64,000 nt of DNA from Populus alba (Eukaryota > Streptophyta > Magnoliopsida > Malpighiales > Salicaceae). The stretch lies in contig NC_133290.1 of the NCBI RefSeq assembly GCF_005239225.2, forward strand, positions 12,966,204 to 13,030,203, in the 5' to 3' direction. This document shows positions 1 through 11,486 of this stretch, in pieces (positions within the stretch are counted from its first letter, which is position 1; each line of letters begins with the position of its first letter). The translations under genes were made by a program, and so were the position numbers. Below the pieces are notes generated by a model. The model saw nothing but the letters and a program-made list of their open reading frames with translations, was not told the DNA's origin and searched no databases.

Positions 1-1069
1 ATAGGATTTTTGGGTCTTTCGTCCGACATTCCTTTTAGTTCTATATTTTCCGGGTGAGTGGAATAATCTTTAATATGCATATAATATAAATAAATATGTA
101 TGTTGATTATACAATGAGTACAACTAGTAAATTTCTTGCATATTTATATATGTTGCTTTATTTTCCGAGTACTAATTTATTATTGAATTTGCACTCGCAA
201 TCTGTTAAAGTAAATTCTATTTGATATGATATACGTTTCTTTGATGATTATGTGAATATTTGTTATGCCTTGATATGGGACTTGTCAGTACTCCATGCTA
301 AAGGAGAATAGTTAGCCTGTGTGCACATAGTATTCTGTTACCTAGCTGGTGAGAGAGGCATCAGCCTGTGGCGATTGATCATCCCACAGTGGTCACCGAC
401 GGGTGTCATCTGGTCACCGACGGGTGTCATCTGGTCACCTTCGGGTGTCATCTGGTCACCTTCGGGTGTCATCTGATCTCTGACATGTAATCCACTACGT
501 TATAAATAATATGTTACGTTATGATAACTATATGTTACGTTATGATAATATGTTTAGTAAGTATATGTATATGTATATGTATATTAAGATAAATCATCTT
601 ACAACTTATTAATATCTGAAATATCTAAAATGTATATTAAATGTTATTCCCCTCACTGAGTTGGTTGAACTCACCTCTCATTTTTAATATTATTTCAGGT
701 TCTTAGTTTATGGGACTTTGTTGAGTGTTTCCGCTTCTTCAGTTCTGGTCGGTATGCCTTGCTTGTTCGCGAGGCTTTCCTTTCAGTTTTGATTTGATGT
801 CTTAGACGCTCCACTGTTACCTTGGTTTAATTAAATTTGGATTTTGACAATGTAATGAGTATTATGAATTATTATTTTTGTTTTAATAATTATCTTTCGA
901 TTTCATCAGTATTTGAATAATATAATATTTCTGAATATTATGAGCCGCTGCGTATTTTTGAATAAATTGTTCTTTTGATATGTCCGTTCTGAGGCTTAGC
1001 GTAGGTGAGGTGTCCTTTCGACACCGCTCCTACGTTGCCGGTCACGGATCCGGGATTCGGGTCGTGACA
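1..1069. mobile_element. Right-hand part of a Ty3-type LTR (left end outside window)
   Basis: The stretch has no ORF and ends in a GC-richer tail (about 1000-1069) closing with GGGTCGTGACA, the kind of terminus seen on plant Ty3/gypsy (chromovirus-like) LTRs, which end in CA. No polyprotein coding is present, so this may be a solo LTR or one end of an element lying to the left. A 21-bp tandem repeat sits inside it. The terminus at 1069 lies directly before a pyrimidine-rich splice-acceptor-like tract. The superfamily is judged from terminal style only, and the strand cannot be set. Confidence 0.6.
391..474. repeat. 21-bp tandem repeat, four copies
   Basis: Four adjacent copies of a unit beginning GGTCACC and ending GTGTCATCT. 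The first two carry GACG and the last two TTCG in the middle, so the array probably grew by duplication of one-unit and two-unit steps. It lies within the LTR. Confidence 0.9.
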
Positions 1070-1090
1070 ATCTCTCTCTCGTACATGCAG

Positions 1091-1176
1091 CAATTGGTAG
1101 CAGCGCGGTCCTGGAACCTGAGGATTGCAGCTTGATCAGATTCTATGAGAAGAAGCAAATCAGTCTGATGGTCTAA
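1091..1176 (+). CDS. Probable terminal exon of a gene lying mostly to the left (product unknown)
   Basis: A pyrimidine tract plus CAG at 1071-1090 looks like a splice acceptor. Reading from 1091 with two bases of a split codon gives 27 codons to a TAA at 1174-1176, beginning IGSSAVLEPEDC and ending YEKKQISLMV. The composition is protein-like, but I do not recognise the family. If real, the LTR ending at 1069 lies inside the preceding intron. The rest of the gene is outside the window. It could also be chance, since the exon is short. Confidence 0.35.
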
Positions 1177-1589
1177 ATTTGTGGATGTTTTACATTTTAT
1201 GGCCTAGCCATCTGCTTGTTTCGTAATTGTATATTTCCTCCATCTTCCAAGCTGCTTTTGCTTGGATACCCTCTGTATTCTACGTAGGTTCACAAGCTCA
1301 TGGCCTAACAAAGGAAAAGAGAAGTCACCGCCTGAACATTCCAGCACGCATGTAGACCTTGTAAGGATCTGTTTGTTTTAATAGTGTGGCGTGGTCTGTG
1401 TTTTGCTCCATTCATATATTTAAAAATGTTTAGTTAATCAACATATATCATGATTTTGCATGTGTCTTGCTAGAAAGTATCTCTTGAAATCTTGGTTAAT
1501 TTGTTTTTACAATCTGTATCTTTTCTTAAGCTTAAATTTTCAATCACACCCATGAAAGGTACCACAACACTAAACACACACTAAGTGAC
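1177..1589 (+). other. Possible 3' untranslated region, no gene seen
   Basis: Non-repetitive DNA with mixed base composition follows the putative terminal exon. It would fit a 3' UTR. No coding potential or structured RNA is apparent. Confidence 0.3.
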
Positions 1590-2760
1590 AGAACTGACCA
1601 ATTCAGGGCCACCCCAAGCATCCTCAAGCTCTTTAAATACCTTCCCAGACAAAAAATCCGCACCTTGTTCCCTGGCAGCATCGTATCCTGATGATGATTT
1701 CACTGTCCTAAGATATATATATATATATCCTTAAAATGATATATATCTTTGATATATGTCCGTAGCACCAAGGTTTCCCCTTCGTACCCTAATCCCTCAT
1801 GCTTAAAAATAAACCGGCTAGAACTTGAGTTTGTTTTTCAATAATCACGAGCTAGTTCGAGTCTTTTCAGAGCTATTGAAAGCTTATATGATCATTAATT
1901 TTAGAACTAGTGAGATTAGTCCAGTTACACACAAGTTAGCCTGAACACCTGTATTAATAATAAAAAAAAAAGGAAATGTAAGGTCCTATTACCATCAAAT
2001 AAGTACTTTTTATCTGGCTTCCAATAAGGTCTACAAGAATCACGCAAACACTTCATGATGATCACTGCATCAAATGTAGGCCTTACCTTCACGTCATTGC
2101 AACCATAAAGTACTGCAATTATAACTCCTTGTTCTTCTACAACTCGAGTAACAGCTTAGTACAACTTTGGCAAGTCAAACCAAATCACAGCTACTGTGAT
2201 CAAAGCAATAGGACTTTCACCACCTATTAATTAAGTTTACTAACTCATCATCAAGAGTCGGACTCTAGGATGTTGCGTAGTATGTTATAAATGTTGTTCA
2301 CTTATAAGGGTGCCATCTCTTGTTCATAATGCTCATCGACCTGGCGTTAACAATTTTTTCTTAGCGTAAGCAAACCTTAGAATGAAATACATTAGTCCAA
2401 GAGCCTCTTGGGACACCAATAATTTATGACAAATGGTTTTCTGAATAGGCTGACACGATAGAAATTTTAAGAACATCAAATGGCTTCGCGTAGATTTATT
2501 TCTAGTTCTTCCATCACGATGCAAACAATGCTTGAGAGCTCAAGTTTTTATCAATGAAGTCTTAATCTGGTGATATTCACCCTTGCACAGATGGAAATAG
2601 ATATTTATGAGCTTGAGTGAGTCCTTACCATCTAAAGTGAAAACAAGAAAGAAAGAAAAGTTCAAAGAGGGAGACAAGAGAGCTAACACCAAGAGCTGCT
2701 TGACCATTGCCAGTACCAAGTCCCAAATATTGGGAGCTGAGAGCCGTCAGCATAGCCAAT
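1590..2760 (-). pseudogene. Decayed SAM-dependent methyltransferase copy
   Basis: Three patches match the better preserved methyltransferase copy at 3309-4324 in the same order and strand. About 1595-1690 corresponds to its C-terminal coding end. About 2100-2235 corresponds to the middle of exon 2 around the VHWFD region. About 2675-2750 corresponds to exon 1 with its glycine-rich SAM-binding loop and splice donor. Many substitutions, stops and small indels separate them, so no protein can be made. This is an older tandem copy of the same gene family. Confidence 0.65.
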
Positions 2761-2841
2761 CATGCGTTTATCTTTAGTGAATATGCTCTAGCCAATCAGT
2801 TGCGTTTATCTTTAGTGAATATGCTCTAGCCAATCAGTTGA
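2753..2841. repeat. Tandem repeat of 36-38 bp
   Basis: Two full units (2753-2788 and 2789-2826) and a partial third, each starting TAGCCAATCA. It lies just upstream of exon 1 of the decayed methyltransferase copy. Confidence 0.85.
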
Positions 2842-3308
2842 TTAATGTAATATTGATTTTATTTATATAAAATATATTTATTATTAATAATTTTGTTTAT
2901 CTTTAATATTCAATTATATTTGATTAATAAATTTAATATTGTTTGATTAATGAATTTAAAATAAAAATAAAGTTTGTAGAACAAAAATACAAACCCAGCA
3001 TTCATTCATTTGGATGATCTGGTCTAGCTAGCATCGAATTATAGTGCTGCCTGCTTGTAAAACAAACATGTGTATTCTTATCTTCTACGAATAATGATAC
3101 ATATTACAGGAGTGAAACTTTAAGAACAACCCAAAACTCGTTAGTTTTGAAGTAAAGATGTTGAACTTCAACATCCATATTTGTACTAATACAAACACTG
3201 TTATTCAATTATTTTATGTTAAACAAGAATTGAAGTACAGTGAAGCTCGAACTTCAAACCTCTAAAGAGAGTAACATTACTCATGTATTCATCATTTTCA
3301 CTAATTAA
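2842..3308. other. AT-rich spacer between the methyltransferase copies
   Basis: AT-rich sequence with no ORF or recognisable repeat. The part near 3300 would be the 3' flank of the next methyltransferase copy. Confidence 0.5.
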
Positions 3309-4324
3309 TTAGAGCTTAACTTTCCCTGCAAGCATATATGTCTTATAGATAACAGTTCTAACCACTTCAGGTCCACCCCATGCACTCTCAAGTTCCTGAA
3401 CAACCTCGTCAGACAATAAATCCACACCTTGTCCCTTGGCTGTATTGAATGCTGAAAATGACCTGAAAAACTTCAAGCGTCCCTGAAACGACGTCTTCTT
3501 TTCCATGTCCAGTTCCAGCGGCTGACCCTCACACCCAACACCTACACTTTCAAAAGGAAATGGAAGCGTCTTGTAACACTCTAATGCATGCTTGAAATTA
3601 GGGTTTTGAAAAGGAAACGTTCTCTCAAAGTGGATCGCTAAGAGAATATCAATTTCTGGGCTAAACTTGAATCTCGAGTAGCACCAAACAGCAAATATGC
3701 CTCCTGGCTTTCTAAGAACGCGCTTGACGATTGGATAGAACTTTTCTAGATCAAACCAATGCACAGCTGAAGCCACAGTAATGATATCAACCGAATTCTC
3801 ACCTCCAGCACTAATGCATCATCAGACATCGTTAACGGGGTCTGCAAGTAATGAACTTGGAGATGTGGTATGGCACGCTTCAATTGCTCTTCACTTATGT
3901 CAGTTGCTCACTTGCTTGTAGTGTTCAGCAACCTGAAAATGAAAACCATCTCGTACTAATTAAATAGAAAAACTTACACTACAAAGTAATGTCAAACTAA
4001 TTAGCTAGGTCTGTCAAGAGTAGAGAATTCGAGCGTCTTAAGACGTATCCTATGTTTGGTCTTGTCTGCGATCAGATGTCAGTATAAGATTCTTAAAAGT
4101 GATAGCTACGATTGTTCATCTCTCAATTTATTTAGCTGTAGCTTAAGAGAGTGAGAGACAGAGAGAGAACTTACACCAACAGCCGCTTGACCATTGCCAG
4201 TGCCAACATCCCAAGCTAAAGAGTGGTCAGGGGTGAGAGCAGCCAACATTGAGAACCATTCGCTTGGATATCTTGGCCTTACATCCACATATATAGCTGC
4301 CTGATTGCCAAACAAACCTGCCAT
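3309..4324 (-). pseudogene. SAM-dependent methyltransferase, two exons, frameshifted
   Basis: Exon 1 (4175-4324) encodes 50 residues from MAGLFGNQAA to GTGNGQAAVG, which contains the glycine-rich motif I that binds S-adenosylmethionine. It ends at a consensus GTAAGT donor. Exon 2 (3309-3932) starts after TTTTCAG and ends at TAA 3309. The family is the small cytosolic type-11 methyltransferases of plants (At3g61210-like, about 260 residues). Exon 2 is not open: its first 10 codons run into TGA. The family-like frame is recovered only after a 2-bp loss near 3912 and a second loss near 3806, before GGENSVDII and VHWFDLEKFY. It therefore looks like a recent pseudogene, unless the reference is wrong at both places. 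The C-terminal 155 codons are intact. Confidence 0.8.
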
Positions 4325-4429
4325 GTTAAATCTTGTGAAGTCTGATAGAATATGTGCCTGTTAATGTTTCGATGACCGAGTGAAGGATGTATATATCACG
4401 CCATGCATTCTGAGTTTACAAGGAGACCA

Positions 4430-4757
4430 AATTAAATTATGCAGGAGAGCGACCTGCAATTTGGAGGACTATAACAAGAGTAGCATGTCTACTTCTTGTT
4501 GTATCCTATAAACAAGCGGGATTCCTTACGTACTAAGCAGGATTAATCATATCCAGGGAAAAGAGAAGGTGACAGCAACCCTCTAACGTGCAAAAACAAG
4601 GAACAAGGAGGCCAAATTAATCTGTGCAAGGGAGCGACTTACAATTTGGAGGCCGGATTAGAAAAAAAAGTAGCATGTCTACCTCTTGTTTTACCCTATA
4701 AATTAATCATATTCAGGGAAAAGAAAAGGTGACAGCAACCCTCTAATGTGCAAAAAC
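4430..4757. repeat. Imperfect tandem duplication upstream of the methyltransferase
   Basis: About 165 bp (from AGGAGACCAAATTAA to AACCCTCTAACGTGC) recurs from about 4601 to 4757 with substitutions and small indels. It lies 100-430 bp upstream of the methyltransferase ATG, so it may duplicate promoter sequence. Confidence 0.75.
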
Positions 4758-5367
4758 AGAGAATATATTTTAGCTTTAATCAGAGAACTTGTGATTTAAG
4801 GAAGGGCAAGTTGACCTCTCTTCCAAGAATCATCGCTGCTACTAAAGATCAGGTTACTCGAGATGTTTTTCCGTCCAATAGTCACAAGTTTTTTTTTTTT
4901 TAAAGTAGACTGATAGTCAAGTAGCGATAGATACCTGCAGTTCTTTTTTGGTGCAATACATGACAGGATCTTTTATATATAGTATTGCAGCAACCGGATG
5001 ATCTTTTATATATAGATCTTTTATACATGAAAATTGCACATGTAGGAATACAGAAAGAGTTTTATGTCTAGAACTTTGAACTGTATAATTTGTCAGCAGC
5101 AGTTGAATGGTGTTTCTGAAAATCTGTACTGCCTTTCAACCGAAAATTGAACTGCTATCTGAGACATTGAAAGGGAAGAACCTGGTTTCATTTCTACCCA
5201 GATGAGCTCAAATTGACTATTTCGTAAGTAAAGGGGTTAAACTTCAACACACATATTTGTACATCCAAATGCAAAATACTAATACAAACATTACAATTAC
5301 AATTTTTTTTAAAAAAGATCTAGTGAATTCACTGTGGCTACCCTTACAGTGCATTGATCATTGGAAC

Positions 5368-5370
<3 letters not shown>

Positions 5371-5403
<33 letters not shown>
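5371..5403. repeat. (TC)n microsatellite
   Basis: About 16 uninterrupted TC dinucleotides. Confidence 0.95.
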
Positions 5404-5407
<4 letters not shown>

Positions 5408-6506
5408 TTTCAGCCCTCCAATATTTATTTTTTTGGCTTTTTGTAATTTGCTCTTACACAGTTTATATAATTTGAAAAGACTATCTTAGTCTCGACATAA
5501 TATATATCCCATCATTGGGTTGCTTCTTGAATTTGTAAAAATCTATTTGATTTTATATATTATTTTCACTAGATAAAAGGATCAAAATTAAATAGGGAGA
5601 AAAAAAATGCAATCCTATTCTAAAAAAACTTTTAGTCCCCCCTCTTTTTAGATAATATTTTTCTAAAAGTTTTGTCAAAGTTGTTTTTGATCCCTTTAGT
5701 TTCAAGATCAAATGTTATTGCCCAAAACTTTATTTTCTTTCTATTACATCACTTGGTTTGAGAGAGGAAAGAAAGTCAATGAAAAACAATAAAGATAGAA
5801 AGTTATCGATTTACCATAATCACTATCATGAAAAATGATAGTTCTTGGTGTCAATAACTCTTTTCAACGAAAAGAGTTAAATTAATATGTTTTTTAACCT
5901 TTATCTTACTTGAAAAAACTTATTATGTATCAAAAAGTTTTTTTGAATTTTATGATTGATTTTTTCCCTGTTTAGGACCACAAATGGGTTTTAAAGGCAC
6001 ATAGAGTGCGATTTTTAGTTAAAAGAAAAAATTGGTTGGAAAATAAGTTTTTGAAGTCTAAAAAGTTGAACGTTGAATTTTTAGCCACCATAGTTTGAAT
6101 CTAGATTTTTTGAATTAAATGATGTGTTGCTTGTTGCAGTAGGCGACCCATCATTTTTTTTTTCAAACAAACAAAAGGGATGGCATGCACAACAAAAAAA
6201 ATAATAAACCCAGGCACGCCTAGGCTTTCTTGCGAGGCCTAGAATTGTCTAGCTTTTTTTTCATGTTTTTTCCTTTTTGATTTTTATTCGAACCCTCATT
6301 TTTAAAGTATTTTTTATTTGCGTTAAATTTTTTTAATTTAAATTTTGATTAAGACCCTAACTTTTATTTTTTAGATTGTTAATTGTTTAATTAAATAGAA
6401 AAAAAAACAAGGTTATTAAATCTAGTAAGGGCTGTGAGTTTAAGGAACAAGTTAATTAACTTGGTTAGAAAATTATCTTATTTCAATTACTTTTAAATTA
6501 TTGCTC

Positions 6507-6509
<3 letters not shown>

Positions 6510-6545
<36 letters not shown>
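6510..6545. repeat. (TA)n microsatellite
   Basis: About 18 uninterrupted TA dinucleotides in an AT-rich setting. Confidence 0.95.
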
Positions 6546-6548
<3 letters not shown>

Positions 6549-7349
6549 TACTAAAATAAAGAAAACCCTAGTGGTTCCATGAAAAACAAGATCATATATT
6601 TTGATATATAAGTATCTCTCAAATCTCCAACTTGATATTTGATTTTGAAAATAGCATTATGATAATATTAAAATCAAGGGCTAAGTTTTTTGGGTTAAAA
6701 AATTATTTTAACCAATTTTCATTTAAAATATATCTAATAATCATCATAAAAATCTTTTTAAACTATTTAACAACTAGAAAACACTCCCAAAATACTTAAA
6801 AAAAATAAAAATCAACGAATTAAAAAAATCAAAATGAACCCGATTTTTATACTGTGAATGGAATCCGTAGACACTATATATATATATATTTTTTTGCTGT
6901 AAACAGTCCCAAGTGACAACTTTGCCTCTCTTCACTTTTTTGTTAGGAATTTTCTCTCTAAATCACGGATCAAAAAATAAATTATAAATCTAAAATAAAA
7001 TTATAAAAACAAAAGGGGCTGAAAAGGTAATCAAAGAAGAAAAAAAAGGGTTTAAATGAACTTTTTTCTATGCAAAATTCAGAGCAGCTCTACCTGTCCT
7101 CCGTATTCTACACTTCGATCCCTTTTCTTTCATAAAATAAATTATAAGAAATTGTTGATTAATTTAGTCATATAAGTACGAAAGAAAAAAAAAAAAAAAA
7201 TCTATTCTCATATAAAGGGTTCGACGCCGATTTAAATAAAAGACATTTTAAAAATCAACAACGCCGATTGAAATCTACACTTGTACCTTGGCTATATTGA
7301 ATGCTACAAGTGTCATCCCCCCCAATTTGTTCCTCACTCCTAACTTAAA

Positions 7350-8069
7350 TGATCTATGCAAACATTAACTCATACCCATCCCCCATTACTGCACTGCTGT
7401 ATTCATCAATGTCCTGCAAGTAATCGGTGCTCGGAGCTGGGAGCAATATGCTATTCCCATCCCAATGACTGCACAAAGATAACTGCAAAATGCTACCTCC
7501 ATCAAAAGCAAGCAAGCAACAAGCTTTCGGTTCTAAAGACAGAAGCTTCATCTATCTCAACAGAAAAATGCAAGTTTTCAACAATCAATCAACAGGATGA
7601 ACAACACATGCATAAACAATTTAATTTCAATACCAAAACAAGATGCCTCCCCGGAAGCAACCACCAAACTCAGGGTTGAATCGACCATTAACAAGCCCCC
7701 GAAGCAAAGCAAAACGGGGTTCAGCCCTATATAATTAACATTCATGCTAAACCAAACTATTAGTTCTCTCATACAAAATTGGTAAATTACTGGCGAACAG
7801 AGCCTCAATTGCTCCATGAAGATTTTCATCGAGCACTATTTCTATGTATCAAAATCCATTCATCAAGAACAATGCGGGGTAGATCTATCAAAAACCCACA
7901 AAAATAACATAGAAATTATATTAGCCAAATTAAGATTCTCATTCACTACAAATGCATATTGAGAATAGCCAAACACACCACCCACTTCACCATGGGCAGG
8001 AAAAATTAAGATTTCTCAATTTCTTCTTAAACCCATCACAACAATAGCCAAAAAAAAGAAAAACTACAA
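7350..8069 (-). other. Probable 3' UTR and downstream flank of the inhibitor-3 gene
   Basis: Mixed-composition DNA follows the stop codon of the minus-strand gene at 8070. Short ORFs on both strands overlap here without family resemblance, so I read it as non-coding. Confidence 0.4.
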
Positions 8070-8408
8070 TCAATCACCGCCGTTTTTTTGAGAGGAAGAA
8101 CAAGCAACGTCGGATTTATGATCGTGATGATGATGATCGTGATTGCAATCATCATCATCGCTGTCATCCTCATCGAAGGGCTTCTCCTTGTGAAATATAC
8201 AGCAAATTTTGGAACTTTTTTTTTGCATAAACTCGTTGTCTACGGTGCCTTCTTTCCACGAAACTTTCTTTTTCGGTCGATTTAATCGCAAAGTTAGGGT
8301 TTGTGGTTGTTGTTGGGTGGGGTTTTCTAGGATGGTTGTGGTTGCAGAGGCAGGCGGTGGTGGTCTCCTTGCAGCGGCTGTTCTGACGGTTGTTGCGGTG
8401 GTGCTCAT
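8070..8408 (-). CDS. INH3: Protein phosphatase 1 inhibitor-3 (PPP1R11/YPI1 family)
   Basis: A single-exon 112-residue protein. The family binds and restrains the catalytic subunit of type-1 protein phosphatase, mainly in the nucleus, and is conserved from yeast YPI1 to human PPP1R11 and Arabidopsis INH3. The conserved core runs from about residue 36 to 82. [12 protein letters not shown] (40-51) carries the RVxF-type docking motif [18 protein letters not shown] follows (54-67), then the cysteine/histidine patch CCIFHK (69-74) and the acidic stretch [11 protein letters not shown]. The tail is histidine-rich (HDHHHHDH, 90-97). Length matches the plant family, about 105-115 residues. The first 35 residues are low-complexity (Ala, Pro, Thr), as usual. 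The ATG at 8406-8408 is the only one that gives the full conserved N-terminus. Confidence 0.92.
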   Translation of the reverse strand: MSTTATTVRTAAARRPPPPASATTTILENPTQQQPQTLTLRLNRPKKKVSWKEGTVDNEFMQKKSSKICCIFHKEKPFDEDDSDDDDCNHDHHHHDHKSDVACSSSQKNGGD

Positions 8409-8494
8409 GGCGGAGGTTCGCGTCGTTTTTGAAAGTGGAAGGATGGAGAGAAGGAGAAACGCAAAACGCGAAACGCAACTGCCTTGTATTTGTT

Positions 8495-8504
8495 TTTATA
8501 TATA
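8495..8504 (-). promoter_or_regulatory. Candidate TATA box for the inhibitor-3 gene
   Basis: TATATATAAA on the minus strand, about 90 bp upstream of the ATG. The position suits a TATA box with a short leader; this is inference only. Confidence 0.4.
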
Positions 8505-8648
8505 TTATTTTCCATTTTTTATTCGCGAACCGACAACTGGAATCCGCATATTCTGTATTGGGTACTTCTATTTGTAAGAGGTGCAAATTAGTCCTTCAAA
8601 TCTATTGCAAGTTATATTTGAGTATGTTATAATATAAGACTTTTACTC

Positions 8649-8859
8649 GGCGGAGTTATGATTTTCAGTTTGATTTTTACTAAAAAAAAAATCAAACTTA
8701 TTTTTTTTTAAAATCAATTAATTTTGATTCGATTTATATGGTTAAAAAACAAATAAAACCAAAATTTTTTGTGGATTTTCTAATTAATTAATTTGATTTT
8801 TTTTCTCAATCCGGTTTTTTTAATTTAATTAATTTTCAGATTTTTTTTTCTCACCCTAA
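8649..8859. mobile_element. hAT-like MITE, 211 bp, with 8-bp target duplication
   Basis: The insert is flanked by identical TTTTACTC at 8641-8648 and 8860-8867. The right end reads TTAGGGTGAG when reverse-complemented, like the element at 18958-20013. The interior is T- and A-rich with AAACCAAAA blocks shared with the copies at 18958 and 58094. An 8-bp duplication fits the hAT superfamily. No transposase is encoded. Confidence 0.65.
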
Positions 8860-8867
8860 TTTTACTC

Positions 8868-10154
8868 TAAAATTTCTTTCGGTTTGCTAATTCTTTTTTA
8901 CACATGATACATTTGTTGTCATTTTAATTGGCTAATTATAGTAATTTGAACCCAAGGCATTTTGGATTTGAATTTTGGACCTTAATATTGTTTCTAAATG
9001 GAATTTAATCTCAGTTGATGCCGAAATTAGTTCAAAAACATGCTTCACTATTGAATCAGATCGCTCTAAAGATGAGATTTAATCTCGATTCTTTGTTGTT
9101 TTTTACGACAATTTAATCGTTTCTTTTCTACCAAGTCCTTAACTTCTAATCAAATTTCCAGTTTCACCCACCATGGACAATTATAAATGCATTTAAAAAT
9201 GGTAATTTACAAAAAAAACAAACAAAATAACAGTCAATTTTAGTCAAGGGACTAACTTATGATTTCCAAAACCAGAAGGACTCTTAACTTCCATAATCAT
9301 AAGAACACAGGGCCTAAAATTATGATTTACTCCATATTCAGTTGTTCAAAAAAACTTTGCTGTAAGATATTCATACAAGAACAACAACACAACAGCAGGT
9401 CCCTGGAATCAGAGAAGGCAGCTTGGAGGAGATGGAAACAATTACAATGCATGCACCACAGATAGAATAAAATTAAAAAAAGAAAAAGAAAAAGAAAACA
9501 CTAAAAAGGGGACATTTCCATTTCCAATTATACCATCCAGATGCATTTAGCAAAGTAGTTTGTTCAATCTCTCATCCTTCTACCAATCACAAATTAACAC
9601 ACCCCATTAACTACTTATAATTTTAGAAGCTTATACCTTATGCCTATTATCATAAACTACTTATTATCATAAAAATAATCTAATCTTATTCAATACTTGT
9701 CTTTATTTAGGATACATAAGAATCACCTTAACCTTTATAATCCAAGAGGCGGGTATCGTGGAAGCATGGAACATTGAAGAGCACTTTCATCATCAATGAA
9801 CAAGAGCTTGGTGCCTGTGGAAAAGGAGTTGGAAAAGGAATTCGAACCGCCAGCTGCAGCAACCAAGGACACTTCAGCTTTTATGAATTTGTAGTAACCC
9901 TTTGGTTCATGGACTTTGCTTTCAGTGCCTATAAATGTTTTTGCCTGTCAAAGAGAAACACGGGAACACATCTGAGAAGCTTCGATTGAATGCTCTCTTA
10001 TCAGATAGCACATCATTCTTAGACTTAACTTCGTGTAACACTTTACCAAAACCAGTACTCTAGATCAGTTTCCCGGAATGAATATTTTGGAATCAATTCA
10101 GTATGTAGGGAAAGTAGAGTACAAGAGGTTAACCACTGAAAACTCAACAGTTCT
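8868..10154. other. Intergenic DNA, no gene recognised
   Basis: Mixed AT-rich sequence. ORFs of 68-71 codons near 9259-9465 and 9774-9989 have no recognisable domains and no splice context. A transcribed non-coding region cannot be excluded. Confidence 0.45.
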
Positions 10155-10375
10155 TAGCTTGTTTGGCAGTGTGGTTGCAGTTGCTTTTCAAATAACATTT
10201 CGTGCCAAAATACATGCCAATGATGTTTTTTTATTTTTTAAAAATTATTTTTGACATTAACACATCAAAATGATTTAAAAACACTAAAAACATATTAATT
10301 TGAAGTTAATAAAAAAATAAAAAAATTCTAAATTTTTTCAAAAACGCTTTTAAAACGCAGAAACAAAACCTGAGG
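10155..10375. repeat. Dispersed A/T-rich repeat, family R1
   Basis: It starts near TTGTTTGGCAGTGTGGTTGC, carries the hallmark TTAAAAATTATTTTTGACATTAACACATCAAAATGA block and ends near AAACGCAGAAACAAA. Related copies lie near 13940, 58730, 61560 and 62985. It is non-coding and probably a non-autonomous transposon or SINE-like repeat; the class is unresolved. Confidence 0.6.
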
Positions 10376-11486
10376 CAAGTTTCCTAGAATCATTTTTTAT
10401 CCCTTGCCTTGCACAGAAAGACTGATGCAGCATACACAAGAAACTGAAGAGCATCAAACATGTGGCTACTTCAGAACTTAAAAGTTGTACAGTCCAAGCT
10501 CGAGCATAGAAGCATATGACAATGATCCAGATTCCAACGGAATGACTTGTGCAAGTTACAACAGAGAACAAGGAGTGATTGAGCACCATACAAAATTATG
10601 AAAAGAAATCAACTGTGGAAATGAAATATAGTATGTAAGAGGTCAAAGACTGTATGCTTCATCTTGTCTGGTCTTCCAAAAGCATGAAGAAACAGTGGCA
10701 GTCAAAATAGAGCGGAAAAGGGAACTAAAATCTCCTTTCACCCAGTAGCCTACTTTCTGAATCATGCATAATGGCATTATAGTTTTGAATAAGAGAATAG
10801 CATCTTCAATTAAGCGAAATAATAAAAAGAACTATCTCTTTTCAAACTCAAACTAAGGTCACATAGAGAAGGCTTGGCTCAATTTTCGGACTTCCCTACT
10901 GTGATGGCATGATGATGATTTTGGAAATACATATAAAAAGTGTGATTACAAAGTTGCTAAACAATTGGCTAGCCCACTTGAAGAGCTTCATCAGCACATC
11001 GTATCCATACAAGAATCATGGAAATTAAGATCAAAATGCTAGGAAACATGCCTCACTGACAAAGTTAGAAACATGAACGCTGTGCTCTGAAGTAAATCCT
11101 AGAACCTGATTTTGGTTAATCAGCCATCAAACAATAAGTTCTCATTTTATTCAGAAACAGAACATGGTGGAAGCCATCACATTACATCTCATAGCTAATT
11201 CCTTTAGCCACCTCAGTTGTCCATACCTTCTCACTTTTTTTGTGACTTTCACACAATATCCAAAACGTTTTTTTACAGATATCCACATGACTTACGGAGA
11301 AGGAGCAATTAAAAATAAATAGGTTGATTGCTCAAGAACAACTGGAACAGTAAAACATAATGACATGATGACACGAACCATCTAGTTTAGATAAAGTAAA
11401 GTAAGACTGCAAAATAACAATTTGATATTTATTTACCAGAAAACAAAAGAAAAAGAAAATGAAAATAAGCATCCAATAAAGAAGAC
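10376..11486 (-). other. Downstream flank of the F-box gene, possible long 3' UTR
   Basis: Unique-looking sequence of moderate base composition lies between the repeat and the F-box stop codon. An AAG/GTAGGT splice-donor-like sequence overlaps the F-box stop, so splicing in the 3' part is possible. No further coding exon is recognised. Confidence 0.35.

Larger units (their letters stand above)
4758..7349. other. AT-rich intergenic DNA with microsatellites
   Basis: No gene is recognised. The stretch holds a (TC)n run at 5371-5403 and a (TA)n run at 6510-6545, several poly-A and poly-T runs and low-complexity DNA. Short ORFs here, such as one through the TC run, have no protein-like composition. 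Confidence 0.6.

Noticed and set aside
391..474. Short regular repeats resembling a CRISPR array
   Set aside because: The 21-bp units are contiguous with no spacers, inside a plant LTR.
7356..7829. Overlapping ORFs of 65-107 codons on both strands near 7.4-7.8 kb
   Set aside because: They fall in the probable 3' UTR of the inhibitor-3 gene and show no family resemblance.
8088..8632. Plus-strand and alternative-frame ORFs over the inhibitor-3 gene
   Set aside because: The minus-strand frame at 8070-8408 matches a known family along its length; the others are shadows.
9259..9989. ORFs of 68-71 codons in the intergenic region
   Set aside because: No domain, splice context or repeat conservation; length is expected by chance.
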